From assembly GCF_006402735.1 (NCBI RefSeq), contig NZ_CP017174.1, positions 2,111,001 through 2,175,000 of the forward strand: a DNA stretch of 64,000 nucleotides, in the 5' to 3' direction. The position numbers and the translations under genes were made by a program. The stretch comes from Myxococcus xanthus. GTDB lineage: Bacteria; Myxococcota; Myxococcia; Myxococcales; Myxococcaceae. Below the pieces are notes generated by a model. It made no database searches and was not told the DNA's origin. It worked only from the letters and a program-made list of their open reading frames with translations. This document shows positions 38,330 to 45,320 of this stretch, piece after piece. Position 1 is the first letter of the stretch. Each line of letters begins with the position of its first letter.

Positions 38330-39850
38330 TGTGGCTACCGGAAATTCGGGTCCAGTGCCACGCGTGCGTTAGCGAACGCGTCATTTCATGCACGGTCCTT
38401 CGAATGGGCCCCCATGAGTTCAGGGACCCCAATGCATGGGGGACAGAAGGGCTGGAAGTGGGTGAGCGTGCGGGGCTGTCTATGTTGCGCCAAGCGGCGC
38501 GTGACAGGGCGTGGCCGAATTCTGGCCTGCCAGCTACGGTCGGCAAGAATGGCAAGATGCGGGTCTTCGTGAAAGCGATAGTCGAGACGCTGCGCTCGGC
38601 CCTGCGGAGCCGTTCGGAGCTGGCGCTGGAGAACCTAGCTCTTCGCCAGCAACTCGCAGTCTTCCGTGAGAAGCGCCCATCCCCGAGGCTTGCCCGAGGC
38701 GACCGCATCTTCTGGGTCGTTCTCCAACGCCTCTGGCAGGGTTGGCGGAGGCCACTGTGCCTGGTTCAGCCGACGACTGTGGTGAAGTGGCATCGGATGG
38801 GCTTTCGGCTCTTCTGGCGCTGGAAGTCCCGGAGTCGGGCAGGGCGACCTCGGGTAACTCCGAAATTGCGCGTGTTGATTCGGCGCATGGCCGAAGCCAA
38901 CCCGACATGGGGTGCCCCACGCATTCATGGAGAGTTGCTGAAGCTGGGGATGGAGGTAGGCCAGACAACGGTCGCTCGGTACATGCCCAGACCGGGAAGG
39001 GGAGCGCCGAAACCGTCACCAACATGGCGGAATTTATTGCGCTTGCATCTGGCGGAGTCCGCAGGGATGGACTTCCTTGTCATTCCGACTGCGACGTTTG
39101 GAGTGCTGTTGGGATTTGTGGTTGTGAGTCACCGGGACAGGCGAATCCTCCACATCAATGTGACCGCGCACCCGACGGAAGAATGGACGAAGCAGCAGTT
39201 GCGAGAGGCTTTTCCCTGGGCCAGTGCTCCGAGGTACTTGCACCGAGATAGGGACAAGCTCTACTCTGAGGGCGTTCGCGCCACGCTTACCCATTTGGGG
39301 ATTCGCGAGGTGCCGAGTGCAGCACGGTGTCCGTGGCAGAATCCCTATGCGGAGAAAGTCATCGGCTCGATACGTAGGGAGCTGCTGGACGATGTCGTCG
39401 TCCTGAACGAAACTCACGCTCGGCGCCTGCTGCGCGACTACCAGCGCTACTACAACGCGAGCCGGACGCACCTGTCGCTCGGGAAAGATGCGCCCGAGAC
39501 GCGTGAGGTGCAGGGTCCGGAGCACGGAGCCAAGGTGATAGAGCTAAGGGAAGTCTTCGGGCTCCACCACCGGTACGAGCGCCGCGCTGCGTAGCGTCTC
39601 GGTCCTTCCAACAACACCCTCGAAGATCCGCGCGTGCTGTATCAGCCGACCTGCGTTCGCAGGACGGGAGGGGAGTGTCCACACGCGGGCAGAGAGGTGT
39701 TGAGGCGTTTGCGCCGGGCGTAAGTCCGACCTCTATCAAATGGAAGAGAAGACCCAGCGGCTCGTCATGCGCATCGCTCACATCATGACGCGCGTTTTGA
39801 CGCAGCTTTAGCGCACTCATGACGCAGCGACCGAATTTTGGGTAGGCACA
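38330..39850 (+). mobile_element. Integrase-core insertion sequence, copy C
   Basis: 1521 bp. Left end TGTGGCTACCGGAAATTCGG and right end complementary to TGTGCCTACCCAAAATTCGG give imperfect inverted repeats. The copy holds an uninterrupted 345-codon transposase, so it and copy E are the likely active members. A second partial right end follows at 39858-39905. Confidence 0.8.
38557..39594 (+). CDS. Integrase-core (rve) DDE transposase, copy C
   Basis: 345 residues from ATG 38557; a longer open frame upstream crosses the IS end and is not used. N-terminal ALENLALRQQLAVFREKRPS and RLWQGWRRPLCLVQP, HTH-like WGAPRIHGELLKLGMEVGQT, then the catalytic core: Asp172 (GMDFLVIPTATF), Asp231/233 (LHRDRDKLYSEG) and Glu266 (NPYAEKVIGSIRREL). 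It ends with SRTHLSLGKDAPE and a short tail. It moves the element by DDE strand transfer. One residue differs from copy E at LLDDVV versus LLDHVV. Confidence 0.85.
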   Translation: MRVFVKAIVETLRSALRSRSELALENLALRQQLAVFREKRPSPRLARGDRIFWVVLQRLWQGWRRPLCLVQPTTVVKWHRMGFRLFWRWKSRSRAGRPRVTPKLRVLIRRMAEANPTWGAPRIHGELLKLGMEVGQTTVARYMPRPGRGAPKPSPTWRNLLRLHLAESAGMDFLVIPTATFGVLLGFVVVSHRDRRILHINVTAHPTEEWTKQQLREAFPWASAPRYLHRDRDKLYSEGVRATLTHLGIREVPSAARCPWQNPYAEKVIGSIRRELLDDVVVLNETHARRLLRDYQRYYNASRTHLSLGKDAPETREVQGPEHGAKVIELREVFGLHHRYERRAA

Positions 39851-39857
39851 GGTGACC

Positions 39858-39905
39858 TTGATGCCCTCATGACGCAGTGACTGAATTATGGGTAGTAGGC
39901 GCAGC
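39858..39905 (+). repeat. Extra partial right end of integrase-core IS
   Basis: TGATGCCCTCATGACGCAGT then GACTGAATTATGGGTAGTAG follows directly on the end of copy C, giving two right ends in tandem. Confidence 0.6.
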
Positions 39906-39991
39906 CTCCGATTTTCGCCCGCTCAGTCCATAGCTTAGAGGGATGAATCGGTGAAAGGCCCGCCCGTTTGTGGCGGAGGGGAGGATTGGGA

Positions 39992-40300
39992 ATGACGGTA
40001 ATTCGCGGCGTCGGCATCATCTCGCTCGGCAAGTGCTTGGGTACCTTCTATGCGTTGGTCGGCGTCGTCCTGGGGGCGCTGACGAGCACGGCGATGCTTC
40101 TGCTCGGACCGCGTGGCGCCAATTCCATTCTCGGCAAGAGCATGCACCTCGGTGAGTTTGACATGGGAGGTATGCTTCTGCTGGTGGCGGGAGCCTGCAT
40201 CTTGTACGGCATCGCCGGGTTTGCTGTTGGCATCGTCAGTGGAATCCTCGCGAACCTCGCATTGCGCCTCGGGGGTGGTGTCGAGGTCAAGTTGGAGTAG
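39992..40300 (+). CDS. Small integral membrane protein, hypothetical
   Basis: 102 residues from ATG 39992, preceded by a strong GGAGGGGAGGATTGGGA. Two or three hydrophobic segments are visible: ISLGKCLGTFYALVGVVLGA, a middle MGGMLLLVAGACILYGIAG and FAVGIVSGILANLALRL, separated by a polar loop. The opening MTVIRGVGIISLGKCLGTFY is a recurrent pattern in small bacterial membrane proteins of unknown function. It is the only non-transposon gene in 37.1-41 kb. Confidence 0.7.
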   Translation: MTVIRGVGIISLGKCLGTFYALVGVVLGALTSTAMLLLGPRGANSILGKSMHLGEFDMGGMLLLVAGACILYGIAGFAVGIVSGILANLALRLGGGVEVKLE

Positions 40301-40354
40301 CTGCTCGGCACGTCAGCCGATGCGACAACTTACCGTTACAGGAGTTCGACAGCC

Positions 40355-40439
40355 GCGCGCCTCGCTCACTCGCATTGACGCGCTTCCAAACGTGCCTCGA
40401 CGCACCCAGGACGCAGAGGTCGAAGTTTGGGTAGGGACA
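40355..40439 (+). repeat. Solo right end of the integrase-core IS family (copy i)
   Basis: GCGCGCCTCGCTCACTCGCA with tandem GACGCR motifs and a terminal GAAGTTTGGGTAGGGACAA. It abuts an IS3 fragment. Confidence 0.65.
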
Positions 40440-40445
40440 ACAGGG

Positions 40446-40930
40446 GGACCGTGACCCTTCAGCGCCATGTCGAGGGCCGAGAACACCAGGTGTCGGTCGA
40501 TGCAGGGGGCATGGCCCAGCCGATGACGCGCCGACTGAAGAGGTCCAGCACGGCAGCCAGGTACAATCAGCCCTCGCGCGTGGGCACGTACGTGATGTCC
40601 GTCACCCAATCGATTGAAGTCGCTGGACCATGTCGTCGTCCTGAACGAAGCCCACGCTCGGCGCCTGCTTCGCGAGTACCAGCGCTACTACAACGCGAGC
40701 CGGACGCACCTGTCGCTCGGCAAGGATACGCCCGAGAGGCGTGAGGTGCAGGGCCCGGAGCGCGGAGCCAAGGTGATAGAGTTGCGGGAAGTCTTCGGGC
40801 TCCACCACCGGTACGAGCGCCGAGCGGCATAGAATCTCGGCCCCTCCAGCAACGGCCTCAGAGACCTGTCGCTGCCGCGCCATCCTGCCTACCTTCGCAG
40901 GAGGGGAGGGGGCCGCCCGCATGCAGCGCA
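40446..40930. mobile_element. Chimeric IS scar: IS3 OrfB fragment joined to integrase-core tail (copy D)
   Basis: 40446-40610 is, on the minus strand, a diverged copy of the IS3 OrfB middle (TDITYVPTREG; RHLVFSALDMALKG). From about 40609 the plus strand carries the integrase-core tail (SLDHVVVLNEAHARRLLREY ... LHHRYERRAA, stop 40832), truncated near 40930 before its terminal repeat. Neither part can be active. Confidence 0.72.
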
Positions 40931-41017
40931 TATTCGGTTCAAGCGCATGAGAGGTTCTGGAGCAACCTGGCAGGAACGAGCACCTGCAAGATCAAGACGT
41001 TGCCAGAACCAGAAATA

Positions 41018-41057
41018 AGAGGAGGGGCTGATGGAAAATCCTCATCAACCCCCCTCT
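41018..41057 (-). terminator. Terminator hairpin of the 14-codon peptide gene
   Basis: Arms AGAGGAGGGGCTGATG (41018-41033) and CATCAACCCCCCTCT (41043-41057) pair with only two G-U or mismatched positions. On the minus strand the stem is followed by TTATTTCTGG. It lies about 58 bases past the peptide's stop codon and fits a rho-independent terminator in that direction. Confidence 0.65.
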
Positions 41058-41114
41058 GGTGATCGGAAACGAGGAACGACCAGCCTTAACAGCTGGCATC
41101 AAAACGCCTGACTA

Positions 41115-41159
41115 CTAACGCGCCTTCGGGCCGCCGCGAACGTGGATCTTGATCTTCAT
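41115..41159 (-). CDS. 14-residue double-glycine peptide, candidate exporter substrate
   Basis: ATG 41159 begins MKIKIHVRGGPKAR followed by two stops (TAG TAG). AAAGGAGG lies six bases before the ATG, a near-perfect ribosome binding site in a genome where most genes have weak ones. A TTGACA box (41206-41211) and a terminator hairpin (41018-41057) bracket the gene, so it forms its own transcription unit. The Gly-Gly at residues 9-10 is the kind of site cut by C39 peptidases, one of which is encoded in the divergent operon starting 212 bases away. Cleavage would leave Pro-Lys-Ala-Arg. A leader of ten residues is much shorter than usual (15-30). Seen: gene and signals. Inferred: that it is translated and is the exported peptide. 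Confidence 0.6.
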   Translation of the reverse strand: MKIKIHVRGGPKAR

Positions 41160-41182
41160 GTCGTGCCTCCTTTCGAGTTAAA

Positions 41183-41211
41183 CGCTAAGTGAACTCGAAG
41201 TTGGATGTCAA
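41183..41211 (-). promoter_or_regulatory. Candidate promoter of the peptide gene
   Basis: TTGACA (41206-41211), 17 bases, then TTAGCG (41183-41188). The -35 is perfect and the spacing ideal, but the -10 is poor. The predicted start near 41176 would leave a very short leader containing the ribosome binding site. The surrounding DNA is unusually AT-rich for this window. A second TTGACA, at 41329-41334 on the plus strand, precedes the export operon. Confidence 0.45.
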
Positions 41212-41370
41212 ATTGAACCAAAAATCAATGTGTGGCGCATTGCGGCGATGCGGACGAAGTCCCGCGTCGCATCGAGGTGCTCGTATTCAGGCAATGGGAG
41301 CGTGAATCACAAAGCAGTGGCCGAGGTGTTGACAGGGCAAGACCATTAAGGCGACTTTGGTTAGCGGACC

Positions 41371-42588
41371 ATGGCATATCCCTTCGAGCGGACCCTTCGT
41401 TCCCTGAACTACGAGTCGGACACGCGCCTCGTGTTCGTCGCTCTGATGGTGTTGTGTGCCGGCGGGCTCATCGCATGGTCGCTGTTCGCCAAGGTCCCGC
41501 TCGTCAAGGCCAGCTCACAGGCCCGGATCGAGCCACACAACGCCGTCCATCGCATCGAGCCGCCCAGCGCGGGCAGGGTCGTGCTCTCGCTGCTCAAACT
41601 CGACCAGGAGGTCAAGGAAGGCGACCTTCTCATCGAGTTCGACGCACGGGCCGAGCGCCTCGAGCTCGAGCGGAGCAAGGCGACGCTCGCCGCGACCGAG
41701 AAGGAGCTCGCCATCATCCGCCAGCAGATCACCAACAAGCACGAAGAGGCGGCTTTGACGGCACGGGTGGACGAGGTCGCAGTCAAGGAGGCGCTGGGGA
41801 GGGAACAGGAGCTCGCGCCCAGGCACCGGCTCGCGGTGGAACGCGCGGAGCTGGCTTTCAAGAGCCCGGTGGGCGCGGTCTCGGAGATGGAGAAGCTCGA
41901 GCGCACGACCGATGTCGACGCGCTCCGCTTCGCGCAGACGGCGCAGGGCCTGGCGCTCATCCGACTGCGGCGCGAGCAGAACGTGCGCCGTCAAGCCCTC
42001 GCCGCGCAGTTGCTGGAACTCGAGCGCGAGGCGCTGGGCGCCGAGGGGCGGATCCGGGAGCTCCAGGGGACCATCGACCGCCTTGAGTACCAGATCGAGC
42101 GGAAGCTGTATCGGGCGCCGGCCACGGGCCACCTGGTCGACGTGGCGGAACTCGGCTCGGGAGCGTTCATCGCCGACGGGCAGCGGGTCGGCACCATCGT
42201 CGCGAGCAATGCCGAGGTGCGGGTGCGCGCCCGTTTCCCGAAGGAGGTCGTCGGATTGATCCAGCCCGGTCAAACGGCGCGACTCAAGCTCGACGGCTAC
42301 CCGATGACCATCTACGGGACGGTCCCCGCCCGGGTGACGGCCGTCGGGACCGAGCCCGGCCAGACCGCCACGCCCGAGGCCATCCCCGGTACGGTGCGCG
42401 TCGAGCTCAAGTTCGCACCGCCGGACGATCCGCGCATCCAGCTGCGCCACGGCATGACCCTGTCGGTGGAGGTCGAGGTCGCGCGGGCGTCGCCTGTCGC
42501 GCTGCTGATGCGGGCGGTCGGCGAATGGAATCCGCAGCCTGAAGAACGGCCCACGAACGTGTTCCGGCCCGAAGCCGAGGCCCGCTGA
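41371..42588 (+). CDS. HlyD-family periplasmic adaptor (membrane fusion protein)
   Basis: 405 residues. One membrane segment (LVFVALMVLCAGGLIAWSLF, about 20-40) follows a short cytoplasmic start. Then come a split lipoyl half (AGRVVLSLLKLDQEVKEGDL), a long coiled-coil hairpin (about 85-235, rich in Leu/Glu/Arg), the second lipoyl half (YRAPATGHLVDVAELGSGAF) and a beta-barrel region (FPKEVVGLIQPGQTARLKLD). It bridges the inner-membrane ABC transporter and the TolC protein of a type I secretion apparatus. First gene of a six-gene operon; only two bases separate it from the C39 ABC gene. Confidence 0.9.
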   Translation: MAYPFERTLRSLNYESDTRLVFVALMVLCAGGLIAWSLFAKVPLVKASSQARIEPHNAVHRIEPPSAGRVVLSLLKLDQEVKEGDLLIEFDARAERLELERSKATLAATEKELAIIRQQITNKHEEAALTARVDEVAVKEALGREQELAPRHRLAVERAELAFKSPVGAVSEMEKLERTTDVDALRFAQTAQGLALIRLRREQNVRRQALAAQLLELEREALGAEGRIRELQGTIDRLEYQIERKLYRAPATGHLVDVAELGSGAFIADGQRVGTIVASNAEVRVRARFPKEVVGLIQPGQTARLKLDGYPMTIYGTVPARVTAVGTEPGQTATPEAIPGTVRVELKFAPPDDPRIQLRHGMTLSVEVEVARASPVALLMRAVGEWNPQPEERPTNVFRPEAEAR

Positions 42589-42590
42589 CC

Positions 42591-45320
42591 ATGACTCCTC
42601 CCAGGCGCCGGCGCTCAATCATTCCCGAGGTGATCCAGATCTCGGCGACGGATTGCGGCCCCGCTTCACTCAAGAGCCTGTTCGGGGGGATGGGCGCCGA
42701 GCTCAACTATCGCGTCCTTCGCGAAGTGTGTCAGACGGACGTCGATGGCACCTCGATCGTCACCTTGGATGAAGTCGCGAACCAGCTCGGGCTCGACGCC
42801 GAGCAGGTGATGCTTCCGCTCGATCACGTGGTGGTCCCCGAAGCCAAGGCGCTTCCCGCCATCATCGTCACGCTCAGCGCGGGAGGACGGCCGCACTTCG
42901 TGGTGCTGTGGAATCGCGTCGGCCCGTTCATCCAGGTCATGGACCCGGCGGCGGGCCGTCACTGGACCCGGATTTCGACGCTGCTGAGCCACCTGTACCA
43001 GCACACCACGTCCGTTCCGGCGACCGGCTGGCGCGAATGGGCCGGGTCCGAGGAGGCGGTCGCGACGTTCGAGCGCCGCCTGCTGAACCTGGGTGCGACG
43101 CAGGCGCGGGCGCTGGTTGCCCGGGCGCTCGAGGACCCCGGGTATCTGTCGATCGCCAGGCTCGACGCCGCGTGCCGGGCGTCCGAAGCGATGATCCGCG
43201 CGGGCGCCGTCCGGCGAGGCCGGACGGCGGCGGGTCTGCTGCAATCCATGATTGCGAAGGACGATGCCGGCGAAGTGCCCATTCCCGCTGCCTATTGGTC
43301 CGTTCGCCCCAACCCCGAGGTGGAGGGCGAGCTGTCGATGACCGGCGCGGTGCTGATGCGGGTTCGCGGTTGGCGCGAGGCTCCGCGCGAAGGCGAAGAC
43401 GCGCCGAGAGCCGTGCTCGCGAGCGACCTGGCGACGGAGCTCATCGCCAAGCAGGTGAGTCCGGCGCGAACGCTGCTCCGCCTGCGAGGCGAAGATTCGT
43501 GGGTCGTTCCAGGCCTGATTGCGGTGGGACTGGTGTTCGCCACCTTCGGGCGGATCCTGCAAGCGCTGATGCTCCGTGGCGTGCTCGACCTGGGGCGCGA
43601 CCTCGGCACGTTCGCGCAGCGTGCGACGGGCATGGCCGTTCTCGCGGGCGTCGCGCTCTGCTTCATGCTCATCCAAATCCCCATTTCATTGGGATTGCTC
43701 GGCATCGGCCGCCGGCTCGAGGTGCGGCTGCGGAAGGCGTATTTCGAGAAGCTCCCCGAGATGGAGGACCGCTATTTCCAGAGCCGGCTCGCCTCCGACA
43801 TGGCGTCTCGCACGCACAACATCCAGGCGATGCGGTCGCTGCCGCCCCTGCTCGCGCAGGCCCTGGTCCTGTCGCTCGAAGTCGCGAGCATCACTGCCGC
43901 GCTCATCTGGGCCGCACCGCACGCATGGCGCATCGTGCTCGCGCTCGCGGCGGTCACGCTGCTCGTGCCCCTGGTCGCGCAGAAGCTGCTCTTCGAGCCT
44001 GACCTGCGCGTGCAGATGCACGCAGGCGCGCTCAGCGGATTCACCCTGAACGCGCTCGTCGGGCTCACGCCGATCCGGATCCACGGCGCCGAGCGGTCGC
44101 TGCGCCGCGCGCAGGAGACCTTGCTCGTCAGCTGGAGCAAGGCGCGCTATTGGCTCCAGACGCTGTCGGTCGGGTTCGAAGGCGGGCTGATGCTGGGGAG
44201 CTACGGCCTCGTCATGCTGCTCGTCTATTCGTACCTCGCGGGCACGGATCGGGCTTCGCTGGTGTTGTTGGTCGTCTATTGGGCGCTGCGGTTCCCCATC
44301 CTCGGCCAGCGGCTGATGCTGCTGAGCCGCGCGTTCCCGAATGCGATGAACCGGGTTCGCCGGCTCCTCGACGTCATCGGCGACATCAAGGGTCCTCCGG
44401 CCCGGCCCGAGGCGCCAGTGCAGGAGCCTGTCGTGCCCGCGGACGCCGCGAGCGGCGTTTCGATCGTGATGGAGAAGGTCCGCGTGAAAGGCGGCGGTCA
44501 CACCATCCTCGACAAGGTTTCCTTGAACATCGCCCCCGGTGAGCACGTGGCCGTGGTCGGTGTCTCCGGAGCAGGCAAGTCGACGCTGGTCGGCCTTTTG
44601 CTCGGCTGGCTCCGGCCGGCGCGCGGCGAGCTCAAGGTCGACGGGCAGGTGCTCGATCAGGCCGCTGTCGAGCGGCTGCGGCGCACCACGGCCTGGGTGG
44701 ATCCGGCGATCAGTCTCTGGAACCAGAGCCTCATCGACAACCTCCGGTATGGCAACGACGGCGCGCACGGCTGGTCACTGTCGGGGGCGCTCAAGGGCGC
44801 CGAGATGCTCGACATCCTCGAGGCGCTTCCAGACGGGCTGCAGACGTCGTTGGGCGAAGGCGGAGGGCTCGTCTCGGGCGGCCAAGGTCAGCGCGTGCGC
44901 CTAGCGCGCGCGATGCTTCGCTCCGGCGTGCGCCTGGCCATCCTCGACGAGCCCTTTCGCGGTCTCGATCGCGACCGGCGCGCGCGGCTCCTCGCCGAGT
45001 CCCGGCGGCTCTGGGCAGACATCACGCTCCTCTGTGTCACCCACGACGTCGAGCACACCCAGGAGTTCGATCGCGTGCTCGTGATCGAGAACGGTCGGAT
45101 CCTCGAGAACGGGCCGCCGAAGGAGCTGCTCGCGAACAAAGAGTCGCGGTACGCCGTGCTCCTTCGCGCCGACCAGGAGAATCGCACGCTGCTCTGGGGC
45201 GGTGGGCGCTGGCGCCATTGGTGGCTTTCGGACGGCCAACTGGTGGAGAGGCCGGCGCCGAAGCCGGTGGAGACGCCGGTCGCGGAGCCCGCCGCAGGCG
45301 GTTTGGAGCTGGTGGGATGA
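42591..45320 (+). CDS. ABC transporter with intact C39 peptidase domain (PCAT type)
   Basis: 909 residues, longer than the usual 700-750. The C39 peptidase is at about 10-140 with Gln16, catalytic Cys22 (SATDCGPASLKSLF), His102 (RPHFVVLWN) and Asp118 (VMDPAAG), so the active site looks complete. An extra region of about 150 residues lies between peptidase and membrane domain. The membrane domain spans about 300-590. The nucleotide-binding domain has Walker A GVSGAGKST, signature LVSGGQGQR, Walker B LAILDEPF and H-loop CVTHD. Such proteins cut a double-glycine leader and export the rest in one step. Its ATGA overlap with the next gene implies equal synthesis of both transporters. Confidence 0.92.
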   Translation: MTPPRRRRSIIPEVIQISATDCGPASLKSLFGGMGAELNYRVLREVCQTDVDGTSIVTLDEVANQLGLDAEQVMLPLDHVVVPEAKALPAIIVTLSAGGRPHFVVLWNRVGPFIQVMDPAAGRHWTRISTLLSHLYQHTTSVPATGWREWAGSEEAVATFERRLLNLGATQARALVARALEDPGYLSIARLDAACRASEAMIRAGAVRRGRTAAGLLQSMIAKDDAGEVPIPAAYWSVRPNPEVEGELSMTGAVLMRVRGWREAPREGEDAPRAVLASDLATELIAKQVSPARTLLRLRGEDSWVVPGLIAVGLVFATFGRILQALMLRGVLDLGRDLGTFAQRATGMAVLAGVALCFMLIQIPISLGLLGIGRRLEVRLRKAYFEKLPEMEDRYFQSRLASDMASRTHNIQAMRSLPPLLAQALVLSLEVASITAALIWAAPHAWRIVLALAAVTLLVPLVAQKLLFEPDLRVQMHAGALSGFTLNALVGLTPIRIHGAERSLRRAQETLLVSWSKARYWLQTLSVGFEGGLMLGSYGLVMLLVYSYLAGTDRASLVLLVVYWALRFPILGQRLMLLSRAFPNAMNRVRRLLDVIGDIKGPPARPEAPVQEPVVPADAASGVSIVMEKVRVKGGGHTILDKVSLNIAPGEHVAVVGVSGAGKSTLVGLLLGWLRPARGELKVDGQVLDQAAVERLRRTTAWVDPAISLWNQSLIDNLRYGNDGAHGWSLSGALKGAEMLDILEALPDGLQTSLGEGGGLVSGGQGQRVRLARAMLRSGVRLAILDEPFRGLDRDRRARLLAESRRLWADITLLCVTHDVEHTQEFDRVLVIENGRILENGPPKELLANKESRYAVLLRADQENRTLLWGGGRWRHWWLSDGQLVERPAPKPVETPVAEPAAGGLELVG

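Noticed and set aside
37666..38556. Extended N-terminus of transposase copy C
   Set aside because: The open frame crosses the element's left end into antisense IS3 sequence; copies A and E share the internal start.
41232..42086. Plus-strand frame overlapping the HlyD gene
   Set aside because: Arg/Gly-rich sequence out of frame with a clear adaptor protein that has a membrane segment and lipoyl halves.
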